A stretch of DNA of 64,000 bases from Trichopria drosophilae (lineage: Eukaryota > Arthropoda > Insecta > Hymenoptera > Diapriidae). The stretch's first letter is position 1. Each line of letters starts with the position of its first letter. Positions 21,814 to 32,687 of the stretch are shown one piece after another. Under the pieces are notes generated by a model that did not search any database, was not told where the DNA came from, and was given only the letters and a program-made list of their open reading frames with translations. Location of the stretch: NCBI GenBank assembly GCA_030407085.1, contig CM059586.1, positions 104,049,501 through 104,113,500 of the forward strand, given 5' to 3'. Made by a program: the position numbers and the translations under genes.

Positions 21814-23606
21814 TTAAATATAAAAATCGAAACCACATAATTCTTTATATTTTCGGCTTCGCTTATCGAATAAATCAATAAATTCGTCGTGCATGACAAT
21901 GTTCCATTGACCAACTTCACCCTTTCTCATAAAAGCTCCTTATACTGTCTCTTGGCTTGAAGCTTTGCTTCTGGATGCCAGAAGCTCATCATAATTCACA
22001 GCCGGATTATTTTTCATATTTTCGAAATTCAAATGGTTTGCCAAAAGTTCAACTTGATATTCTTCAATATGTTATTCCAAAAAATCTGCAGTTTTTCGTA
22101 TCACCGATGGCAAATCCTACATACAAAATGTAAGTTATATATAATATAAAATTTATCATATCCTATTTTTATAAATTAGTTTCGTAAAAGTTTAGTTTAT
22201 TATATGTTAAATGGTCTTATTAAATATCTTTCATTATATACTTTTAGTATATACATTATTTATTACATATACTTTTAATAAATACAATTTTAAAAAAATC
22301 TTTTGATTGGTTAAATTATCGATATATGCAGTAACTCCTTTGGCATGAAAGCAAAAATTTATGAAACCTATCGAACAAAATTAACATTTACTTCTCATTA
22401 TAATATATTCATAATCCCTTCTGACCTGTTTGAAATATTGACTTTCTTCTTAAAGCATTGTTACCGATAGAAAGCTAAAAGGAGCAGATAAAAGCAGCAG
22501 AGAATTAATTAAGAAGTAAATCGATTCAAGCAATAGATAAAAATACAAATGTTTCAAAACTGTTTATAAAATTTTGTCTGTTGCTCGCATTGACTAAATA
22601 AGACCCATTTTGAAATAAAAACACACGCAGTAAACACATAATAATTAGATAGATCCTGAAGTTGAAGGACCTTCAACAACTGCGCCATTCAAAACAAAAA
22701 CATTTCGTCGAACAATACGACACCTCATAGGAAAATATAGCGGTTTCACCCCAGATAGAGCAATTACAGTTGACCCTTAATAAACTGAAAAATTACCAAA
22801 ATGTATAAACATTACTTACCGCTTTCATGTCTTTAAATTTCAAAAACAGAATGTTAGCCTCGTGTCGATGTTGCCAGTATTCTTATGGTTCCAGCATGAG
22901 CCAAATCCTACTACAAAATGATATTCACTTTGAAAATATTATAAAGAAATGTGTTCAAAACAGAACGATGATTTCTGTGTTTCTTTGTCGCTTTGTTTTG
23001 TTTGTTGTAATTGGTAAACATGTTTTGAAAAATGTCGTGTCCACATATGTGAAGTCATATAGGATTTTTCTTCTCTGTTAAATGTAAAATGCTCGTGTGC
23101 TCGGAATAGATCAGTGAATATGCGTTCAACTTTATTGCAATAATGGAGTAATACATTAATAGCAAATTGGGGATTAATAAACGTGCCAAAAAAGACTACG
23201 AAAACTAGAAAAATGAGCTAGTCCTTCGTAATACACTGATTAATGGAAACGTGGATAAGCCGAATGTAGTACTTGAATTTGTTTAGAAAATGCTATTCTA
23301 ACTTACATTTGTCAGCCAAGAAAAGTCTTTGAAATTCCCATTAAAGCGATGGAACAAATGGCAATGATGGAAAAAAGATACACAAATGTCTTTTGGATTT
23401 CGGGAGACGTAAATCATTTTCGGTTTCTTTTCAAATGTTCTCAGCTGTTGAGGCAATAATGGAAACTGTAAATGTGTTTTGACGAAACGCGGACTGGGTC
23501 GATTTTTCAGGGTATCAATACTGTTGAAAAGTGACTCGGTTTCGTAGACATTCGGTTCAGGAATTTCTTTCTTCCAGTCGTACATGGTGCAGTCTCTATT
23601 ACGCAA
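21814..23606 (-). pseudogene. Cytosolic sulfotransferase, copy B (broken)
   Basis: Minus-strand exons. The best, 23606-23307, encodes MYDWKKEIPE..., the SPRFVKTHLQFPLLP segment and KMIYVSRNPKDICVSFFHH, including the PAPS-binding RNPKD-S stretch, and ends at a GTAAGT donor. The next exon, about 22910-22820, holds EYWQHRHEANILFLKFKDMK preceded in frame by a TAA. The C-terminal exon, 22116-21814, has VELLANHLNFENMK and FMRKGEVGQWN but two in-frame TAA codons. The 5' exon with the PAPS loop was not found. It is a tandem relative of copy A; at least three stops make it a pseudogene despite one well preserved exon. Confidence 0.75.
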
Positions 23607-24139
23607 TATTTATTATGTGTAAAATTGATTTCTACAAAAATATCCACTAGCTAATTCGTTTTCGTTATGTAATCATAGGCGCGACTATCTGCATATTTTA
23701 ATCTGATCAATTTAAATTAACTTAGAATATACAAAGTTGTTAACGATTCCGATTAAAAAAAAAGTTGATCAAATTTTGATAAAATTTTGATCAAAATCGG
23801 TCAGATCCAAAAATGTTCCAAAAGAGGTCCAAGTTTTGAGACATTCCAGGACCAAAGTTGGACGCGTTTACAACCAAAAAATAATCTCAATTATAATTAC
23901 ATGAGATGAAAAAATTAACCATTTTTGGATCTTTAAAGACTTAAGTTTTAGCCTACTCGAAAAAGGGAAATCTATCGGGAAGTTTCCTTTTGGCTCCATC
24001 GAATTCGAGATCATTCATTATGCACCACACCATTTCTTGTGCCCATGGAGTACCTTACAAATAAGTTTAAATTTACATTTAAATGTATTCTCATGTTTAG
24101 GAATTTCATAAATATCCTGCCTTCGTGTATATAAGCATT

Positions 24140-24288
24140 ATTATTTACCTACTAGATCGAGGGGCGATAATCATCCCACCCGATGGGATGTTACAGACCT
24201 ACTATAGTACGAACGGATTCCCTTAATGGGACGGTCATCGTACCATCGATTGCTCAGTATCATTTTAGAAGATAAGTAGGTAAATAAT
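24140..24288. mobile_element. 149-bp MITE with 14-bp inverted ends
   Basis: ATTATTTACCTACT at 24140-24153 is exactly complementary to 24275-24288. The interior is GC-richer than its surroundings (GATGGGATG, GGGACGGTCATCG). It is non-coding and the superfamily is not assigned. Confidence 0.55.
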
Positions 24289-25459
24289 AGTACTTAAATT
24301 TAAACACTTTTTCTAGTTACTTGTTTTGTGCCGATATCTCATAATGATAAACAAAATAATTAATTTTATGAAATAAATTTTGATTAATTTAATGACAGTT
24401 TCACTTTCATGTCACTTTCAAACTGTTTGAAATAAATAGGAAGTTCGATACCTTGTATTTCTACGAATTCTTCCACACAATGTACAGTTTTCCTTCTTAG
24501 TTCATTCAAGTCTTCCATGATGTCTTTTAGTAATGATATTTTGTTGATAGTCACAGCTAATAAATTATATTATTTTACGAATAAAATAAGTATATCAAGT
24601 TTTTATACATACACTTTTTAATGATTTTAAATGTAAAAAATAATTTGCTAAAAGATCTCAATTGTACTTTCTACCTCCCAGTCTCAAAATATTAATATAA
24701 ACTCTTATCTGTTCGCATTCACGTTTATTTACAAGAACCATAAAAAGAGCCAAGTTTTATAATGCATCGTTGCGTATTTGGATTAATGCAAATATCAAGA
24801 AATAAGATAGATAATTATACATCAATAACGTTTTTGTTTCGCATTTTATATAAACTTCTTGTTTGTCATATTGAACCTTTTATTGGTTAAACAAATGTAG
24901 TATATGTCTGACGATATAAAGTGTTAAAAGATCATTAGGCATCACACAAAAAAGGAAATTATTAAAGAAATGTAAAGACTGGACAACAAATTGAATCGTA
25001 CGTTAAATACGATAAATGGGTCCTGGCTTTATGCAACAATGCGGAAAATACACGGAAAAAACTCGATTGTCGTTCATACTACTTTTGAAGTAGTAAGAAT
25101 AGTATAGGCTGCTGTAACAAACTTATTGGTTAATGTGGAAAAAGACGATTGTCACAGTAACAAGAAATAAATGGTAATCCTTATTACGAAAGATGACTAT
25201 GTATTACAAGTAGGTTAGTTAGGGTAAACAATTTTGATTGGTAAAATTTACTACCCGTTTAAATGGTTATGTCTACTACCCTCGTCGCTGTTGGCGACTA
25301 TTTAGATAGTAAATGAAACTATGTATACAGTCGAAATTACAGACGCGCATGCGCGGCTCTTTAAACTCGTCAACGATAGTGTGTGCGTCATATTTGTAGC
25401 GTTTAACCTGACTTCAGCAGTGAAATACGAAGTTTCAGGGAGTTACGAATGTAAAAAAT
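24289..25459. other. Intergenic, no gene recognised
   Basis: A minus-strand frame near 24540-24395 (MEDLNELRRKTVHC...) has no match to sulfotransferase first exons. A CG-rich patch (ACGCGCATGCGCGG) lies at 25341-25356. Nothing else can be supported. Confidence 0.45.
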
Positions 25460-27070
25460 CTCAATGTAGTATTCTATATTATCATGTGTATATGCTTAAC
25501 ATATATCTACCCAAAATTTCCTGTCTTCATTTTTGAACGATAGATAATTAATTTTCTACGTCTATGCCTTCAAGACTTTTAGATGTACAATAATTACAAA
25601 TAAATAATTTAAAATCTACATCTTGACTTCATTCCATTACAATAATCAACGATATAAGAATTTAGATCCAATTCCTTTTTTCGATGGAAGTTATATCAAC
25701 GATATAAGAATTTAAGTCAGCTAATTCCTCTTTTCGATGGGAGTTTTATCATTCATATAAGAAAATACAATTTAGGCTGCAAATTGTGATAAAAATATGT
25801 TATTAATTACATTTTGCACTCTTTAAAAGTAATATTATTAGTTTGGTACTCATCGGTTGCTTCTTTTCAAGAAAAAATGCATTTTTTGTTTCTTCGTCGA
25901 AAGTCCACTCGGAGCCCAATTTCACCAGTGTTTTGTATTAACTTTTTCACTACCTTAAAAGTAACTAATTGATATCAAACTACTTGGAATAGTTTCAGAA
26001 GAACAAAATCTACCAAGTTTCATAGTTATATTCGAATTTTTAGCACAATTTCCATTTTTATATGATTTCACCAAACCTGTTAAAAAACAGTTGCTTAGTA
26101 TGCAATAAAAATTGAAATTATGCTCAAAATTCTAATATAAACATGAAACTTGGTAGATTTTGCTCTTCTGGAACTATTACAAGTAGTTTGGTGTCAATGA
26201 GTTGCTTTTCAGTCAATGAAAAAGTTAATACAAAATGCACTTTTTTGTTTCTTTGTGAAAAGTCCACTCGCAGTCGTATTTCATCAAAATGTTGTATTAA
26301 CTTTTTCACTGACTTGAAAGCAACTCTTTGATATCGAACTACTTGTAATAGTCTCAGAAGAGCAAAATCTACAAAATTTCATGGTCATATTAGAATTTTT
26401 AGAACAATTTCAATTTTTATTGCATACCAAGCAACTGTTTTTCATCAGGTTTGGTTAAAGCACATAAAAATGGAAATTGTGCTAAAAATTCTAATATCAC
26501 CATGATACTTGGTAGATTTTACTCTTCTGAAACTATTCAAAGTACTTTGATATCAATTAGTTACTTTTAAGGTAGTGAAATAGTTAATACAAAACACTGG
26601 TGAAATTGGGCTCCGAGTGGACTTTCGACGAAGAAACAAAAAATGCATTTTTTCTTGAAAAGAAGCAACCGATGATTACCAAACTAATAATATTACTTTT
26701 AAAGAGTGCAAAATGTAATTAATAACTTATCTTTATCACAATTTGCAGCCTAAATTGTTTTTTCTTATATCAATGATAAAACTCCCATCGAAAAGAGGAA
26801 TTAGCTGACTTAAATTCTTATATCGTTGATATAACTTCCATCGAAAAAAGGAATTGGATCTAAATTCTTATATCGTTGATTATTGTAATCGAATAAAGTC
26901 AAGAGGTAGTTTTTAAATTATTTATTTGGTACTTTTGTACATCTAAAAGTTTTGAAGGCATAGAAGGCATAGAAAATTAATTATATATCGTTCAAAAATG
27001 AAGACAGGAAATTTTGGGTAGATATATGTTAAGCATATACACATATGATAATATAGAATACTACATTGAG
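25460..27070. mobile_element. 1.6-kb palindromic fold-back element
   Basis: The sequence reads nearly the same on both strands about a centre near 26265. CTCAATGTAGTATTCTATAT at 25460 is mirrored at 27070, and the match runs inward through TTTCGATGGAAGTTATATCA-type units and the CACTCGGAGCCCAATTTCAC block. The inner 25870-26640 region itself consists of alternating direct and inverted copies of a unit of about 180 bp. There is no coding sequence. Confidence 0.85.
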
Positions 27071-27232
27071 AATTCTTCAAACTTTATTAAATAATATTTT
27101 TGAAGACGACATTATAATATAAGTAATTATAATGCCAAATGTTGACTGTTCAGTGATTTTGAAAAGTTCTTTCCAATCAAATGTGATAATTGATAATGAA
27201 CAATCAATTTTTCAACAATATACTATTCATTT

Positions 27233-27845
27233 TCTAATTCTATGCTTTCGAGACATTTAGATATACAGAAATGACCAATAAATGATTAAAAAACTACATT
27301 TGACTTTATCCCATTATAATAATAAACGATGTAAGAATTTAAATCTAAACCCTTCTTTCGATGGAGTTATATCAACGATATAAGAATTTAGGTTTAATTT
27401 TATCTTTCTTTGGGAGTTATATCAACGATATAAAAATTTCGGTCTCATTCCTTCTTTTGATGGGAGTTATTTCATCGATATAAGAATTCAAACCTATTTC
27501 CTTCTTTCGAAGGGAGTTATTTCAATAGTATATCAATTTAAATCTAAACCCTTCTTTCAATGGGAGTCATATCAACTATGTAAGAATTTAAACCTGATTC
27601 ATTCTTTCGATGGGAGTTACATCAAAGACATATGAATTTATGGCAGTATATAACTCCCATTGAAAGAAGGTATTAGGTCTAAATTCTTATATCGATGATA
27701 CAACTCCCATCAAAAAGAGGATTTAGACCTAAATTCTTATATCGTTGAAATAAGTCCCACCGAAGTCTCATATTGTTAATATAACTCAATTCGAAAGAAG
27801 GAATTACATTTAAATTCTTGTATCTTTGAAATGCCTCCCATGCGA
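27233..27845. mobile_element. Second fold-back element of the same family, tandem 50-bp units
   Basis: The left end (TTCTATGCTTTCGAGACATT) matches the arm of the 25460-27070 palindrome. Inside are about ten units of roughly 50 bp (GATGGGAGTTATATCAACGATATAAGAATTTA). They run in direct orientation to about 27640 and in the opposite orientation to about 27845. The outer right end is missing. Long arms made of tandem short repeats are the hallmark of fold-back elements such as Drosophila FB. Confidence 0.75.
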
Positions 27846-28780
27846 GCTGATCAGCTGATATAACTTTTGTAGGTTATGACGCTCTGATGGAACTGTTCGC
27901 AATGGGACCAGAGAAAGAGAGTGAGAGGGGAAAATAGCGCGCATGTGTGCACGAGAAAGAAACATACAGATAGTATTTCCAATTGTCAAACACGTGGATG
28001 TAAACATTTCAAAAGTGTCTGGCGGTGCTATCTATTAGTAAAAACCGTGCATCTCAGAAGCTTACTATCTAAACATAGTATAATAAAGATGAACTGTAAA
28101 ATTTAAACTGAATTAAAAGGAAATGTAGAAAAGGCCTTAATAAAGTAATAACGCAGTATATTAGTAACACGTATAAAAATATTTCTAGTCGGTGACATTT
28201 GCATTCAATATTTTGCATCAATACAAAAACAATATTGATTTTAGTGTTATGCAATCTAATGAGTTCACTGAGATAAATATTTTCAAAAATATTCATTGGA
28301 CTGTACATCGAAACTTTTTATAATACATTATAAAAAAAATGTAATTACTTATCTTTAAATAATTAAAAAAAAATAAAGACACTTTGCATGTTTGTTCTCA
28401 AGAGAATGGTATCAATAAGTCCGATTGTTAAAATTAGCTTATCGTTCGAGAAAATAGAAGCAATTACAAACATGCTTCTGAATATATTTGTCACGCAAAT
28501 CTATTAAATTATAATAAAAAAAAGATGATATATTAGTATACTATCTAGTTGCCGTTTATTAACAATATTAAACAATAATTAAACAATGGTTAACGGAAAT
28601 GTGAATCAATATTTTACATCATAAATATAATATACTTATACGGATTTCATTTTATTGATTTCGTAACATAATTTGTATAATTATGCTCTTGCAAAATATT
28701 TAAAATTTGTTCCTAATGTAAATAGATTTGCAAAACATTTTTATAATTATTAAATATTATTCCGAGATAAAAGCTATAGC
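27846..28780. other. Intergenic, no gene recognised
   Basis: A short GC-richer patch lies at 27840-27960 (GAGCTGATCAGCTG, AGCGCGCATGTGTGCACG); the rest is AT-rich. No coding feature is supported. Confidence 0.5.
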
Positions 28781-29210
28781 AAAATAAGAATATAGGACCA
28801 TATTTAGGTAATCCAAAACACCATTTTTTAGATATTTTTCCCACTCTTTTCGAAACGCTTTTTAAAAAAAATGGTGGACCACTCGAATTTTGTGCCAAAA
28901 TCTGATTTTTTCAGCTTTTCGTGATTTTTATTGGAGTGTATTACATTGAAGTAGTTAAAAATATGTTTTTTAGGTACTTTTTCCCGCTCTTTGCGAAACA
29001 CTACTAGGTTTTGAAAAAAAATGCTGCGTCTCCCGAATTTTGGCCAAAAACTGTGTTTTTTTTTCCCCCGTTGGGAATGGAGTATCCTTATATTTGGGTG
29101 ACACAAATATCCTTTTTTTGCGTATATTTACCCACATTTTACAAAATGCTACTAGTTTTTAAAAAAATGGTGCGCCATCCAGATTTCGGGAAAAAACTCA
29201 CGATTTATGT
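28780..29210. repeat. Three diverged tandem units of about 150 bp
   Basis: The landmarks TTTTCCCRCTCTTT..CGAAAC, then AAAAAAATG(G/C)TG, then CGAATTTTG(T)GCCAAAA recur near 28840, 28985 and 29130. Units are diverged and non-coding. Confidence 0.6.
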
Positions 29211-30560
29211 GATATTTACAGTGAGTATATTGCAAATATTATAAATAGGTGGCCCAAAATAGCACTTTTCGTATTTTTTGGGTTTCATAGGAAGCTGAAG
29301 TCAGATTCCCAATTTTTTTGCTTCCCTATCGACTATGTTACAAAAACTGACTTTTGTTGTCTGTGCCATGCCTAGGTATTCTGGATGTTCATTGTTTATT
29401 CAATTTCCGCCCCTCTGAAAACTCGATGGAAAAAACTGGAACTTATAGTATAGTTCAGTTTATTTGGACGAAGAATGGCTGTGAAAGAGACAAATATAAT
29501 ATTGTACATATAGACGAATATATCATGAAGCAATTTCCAGTGTTTAGCAGACAAATTTTAGACAAATATTGGGACCAAAATGGACAAACAATGTATAACC
29601 TTCGACAAATAGTAAATGAATCAGTTAAATACAAAATTTGTATTTACGAAAAACAAAATTTTTGTATCTTTATTTTTTCTTTTTTTAAAATTCAATGCGT
29701 ATTTAAATTATAATTTTTGACAAATAGAATTAAAATATTATGATGGGTTTAAAAATTAACAATTGGTTTTACACCGGGCTTCTGACCTGCCAAGATGCAA
29801 AAAAAGATATGAAAGTGGCAGACCCTAAACTCTAAACTTTATTTTTCCTCAATCGCAATTTTTTATTTTGCAGTCCGCTATATTGGTTCCGCCATTTTAA
29901 ATTTTGCAAAGCTAATAATAAATTTAGATTTAATGATCCTGAGAGTTCATAAAACTATTGAATAAAGATGTTTGAACATTATACAGCGGTTATCAAGCTT
30001 TGTAAATACGTTATTTTAGCTGACTCATCACGGCTGCCATCTTGAAAATCAATTATATGAGCTAATTTTGCTAATATGCTTCCAATATGTTGGCACGAAA
30101 ATGGCAAAAGTTATTTTTCCCTCTAAAACTTTTAGATTAGACTTGAAAAGTGCACATTTTTCAATACTTTCGGACCCGCGGACGCCATTTTGGATCGATT
30201 AGCAATAAAAATCAAAGTATCTAAAAATATATTTTGGAAGTACAACATCCCGCATCCTGATAGGTTAGAATGTTGAGTACCGACAGTATAGTTAAAAAAA
30301 TGTCTTACAAAAAACAAAACAAATCGAAAATCAGCGTTTTTTAAAAAAATGTTATAAAGAAACTATTTGCTGTCATTTATAGATAAATTTGGCTATGCCA
30401 TTTCGAAAGATGAGACTTGTTTACACAAGAATATGTATCCCAACATTTTTTCCACACCGGTTATAATTGAAAGGCTTGAAATTGACGTTAAAACTTGGCC
30501 ATTTGAGCTTTAAAGGGTTAATGTGTCATATTCTAAAGAAAATGTTCTACATTTGTAGTG
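29211..30560. repeat. Dispersed repeat with GCCATTTT units; one 119-residue frame
   Basis: 29860-30190 contains several CGCCATTTTRRAT-like blocks related to those at 61490-62720, probably a decayed TTAA-type element. A plus frame at 29354-29713 (containing GTYSIVQFIW and YNIVHIDEY) has a protein-like start, but I recognise no family and leave it unassigned. Confidence 0.4.
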
Positions 30561-30577
30561 CTAATTACATTAATGGA

Positions 30578-30650
30578 ATGGTAAAGCATTCGATCCGCAT
30601 CCGAAAGATCCCGAGTCCGAGACCCAGTGCATCAAATGTCATTAATTTTT
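30578..30650 (+). repeat. tRNA-like sequence (SINE or tRNA pseudogene)
   Basis: The segment reads ATGGTAAAGCATTCGATC, then CGCATCCGAAAGATCC, then a B-box-like GAGTCCGAGACCC, with T7 about 20 bp downstream. The D-, anticodon- and T-arm order is visible, but stems and conserved bases are imperfect (TCC for TTC in the B box), so it is probably non-functional. Confidence 0.4.
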
Positions 30651-31493
30651 TTAAGACTAAAAAATTGTTTATGTTAAGATTTTTCATATCTTAAAACATG
30701 TGAATTAATTAGAATAAAATATTCCTTATTAGGCTACGTTTACAAATTAATGAAGTTTCAACGTGTCAGAAGTGGAGATTACAGATACCATTGAAAAAAA
30801 ACTTATATAAACTTAATCGCAGCATAATATCAAAACACAAAACAGCTGTATTCTAGATGGCGTAAATACTTATGCATGTATATTTCATACAAAATTATAC
30901 AATGCAGCCATGCAATCGTGCAATCGTGTAATCAGCAAATGTTCATTCAATTCCATGTGTTTTGGTCCGAGAATTCGTTTTATGCAAACCTAACCTTAAT
31001 TCAGTGCCCGCATGCAATAACGCCTTTTGCGCTTGAACCGCGCGATGGGGCAGTAGATACAGATAAGGGAAATAAAATTCGAAAATCGAGTTTTAAAAAA
31101 TACTACCTTATAGAGAATTCAGTGCCGGATATTTTTTTTACAGATCATTTTTTTATAGGAGCATTAGTTAAAGAGAAAAAAAATAAAAACTGTAAATTTT
31201 TAGTACTCGCGAAATGAATGGTTTTTGATAAATATAACACGATTACTCGTAAATAAACAAACAAAAAAATCTGAAAAAATGGCAGCATATTGAGAACACT
31301 TACACGAAAACAACAAGCCCAAAAGAAGTCTTAATGCTGTTTTGTCGAAAAGTTGTACATTTTTAAAAACCACTGTTTCATATTTGCGATGTCCTATCTT
31401 CGAATGCTTGGGGAGTCGAGCGAAGTTTTCGTAAATAAAAATGAAACAATAAAACATTAAAGATGAAGAATCGAACAAGTTTTTTGCGCAAAC
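30651..31493. other. Intergenic, no gene recognised
   Basis: AT-rich. Frames of 90-113 codons on both strands lack domains or splice context. Confidence 0.5.
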
Positions 31494-31653
31494 AAAACTT
31501 CGATAACTTTATTCAATAAATAATGGCGAGTGTTTTTCTAACTTTCTATTATATATAGCTTCTAGCCAACATGAACAAGGTCGCGCGCGCTCGGAATTTA
31601 TGCCGTTAGAAAAACACTCGCCATTATTTATTGAATAAAGTTATCGAAGTTTT
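31494..31653. mobile_element. 160-bp hairpin element with perfect 49-bp arms
   Basis: 31494-31542 is exactly complementary to 31605-31653; the spacer is 62 bp and contains GGTCGCGCGCGC. Absence of any mismatch implies recent insertion or conversion. It is non-coding; as RNA it would form a long perfect hairpin. Confidence 0.85.
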
Positions 31654-32119
31654 CTTTTTTAATTTCATGAATTCATTTTTAATTTAGCCAAGTAAAAATT
31701 GCGTAACAGTTTGATACTATTATTAAACGAATGGAAAAATGTAAAAGTAATTATAATTGAAGTATCTGCCGTTGTATTGATAAATTTAGTTACATCTTCT
31801 TGAAATATTGTTTAAACCTACACGTAAACGGAAAAGAAATATGTTCGATTATGGATGATTGATTAACTTTCATTGCTTTAGATTAATAAAAAAACTTATT
31901 TATTTTTGACAAAAGGAAAATGTTTATTAAATTTAAAATACCCGACATTTCACAGTGTGAATTAAAAAAAGATCCATTTCATTACTTCTTTCAGATGTAC
32001 TATGAGGTGGTTGTTTAAGTTGTTGACTGAGATCAGCACGATATTGAATTGTAGTATCACCGTATCATTGATCATTTGAAGTTTTTACTGAATGTTGGAC
32101 ATTTAATGATGTAGTACCC
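31654..32119. other. Intergenic, no gene recognised
   Basis: AT-rich with no supported features, up to the point where the ankyrin duplication unit begins. Confidence 0.5.
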
Positions 32120-32610
32120 ACGGAGAAAACATCTGACTCTCTCGAAACTTATTTCGAGTTCGAATTAGAAGTCAAGCAGTCGACATTCAAATGTTCACCA
32201 ATTGTCTCGTTGGGGATGTTTCACCCAAAATAAATAAACTGTAAAATTTAATTTACGTTTAAAACATTCCGTGAATGAAATATTTTGTACGCAGAATTCC
32301 TGCAAAGTTGCAAACGACATGTCACAGGGTTTGAAAAAACTGGATTTACCCGGTGAATTTGACTAAATTCAATGTAAATATTTTAGTTAATTCCAAGTGA
32401 TTTAAAATGTATAACATTCTATATGGATTAGAAATATATAGAATAACAATTTATTCCAAAATATTCGAAGAGGCGAGGACAGCTATAATCATGAAAATAA
32501 AGAACCTTATACCATATAACCAATCACTACGTTTCTAAATAAAACATAATTATATTTAAATGATAGAACGATAAAGTAATAGAAAACAAGGTTAACAGTT
32601 TTACATCTCT
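32120..32610 (-). repeat. 3' flank of the intact ankyrin gene (duplicated unit, empty Tigger site)
   Basis: It aligns with 5060-5584 plus 8877-8930 and in part with 2934-3360. At about 32548-32560 the sequence runs AATTATATTTAAATGATAG without the transposon that splits copy 3, so it serves as the unoccupied reference site. Confidence 0.75.
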
Positions 32611-32616
32611 TTTATT
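32611..32616 (-). terminator. Poly(A) signal of the ankyrin gene
   Basis: AATAAA on the minus strand lies about 75 bp past the stop codon; it is conserved in copy 1 (2982-2987) with the same following AAGATGTA. Confidence 0.6.
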
Positions 32617-32687
32617 ATCACATTTCAAATATAAGTAACTAAATCTACTTACAATACATACTATTACATACAATACATTATATTATA

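Noticed and set aside
24395..24540. Minus-strand peptide as first exon of sulfotransferase copy B
   Set aside because: No resemblance to SULT N-termini and no PAPS loop; splice sites do not fit.
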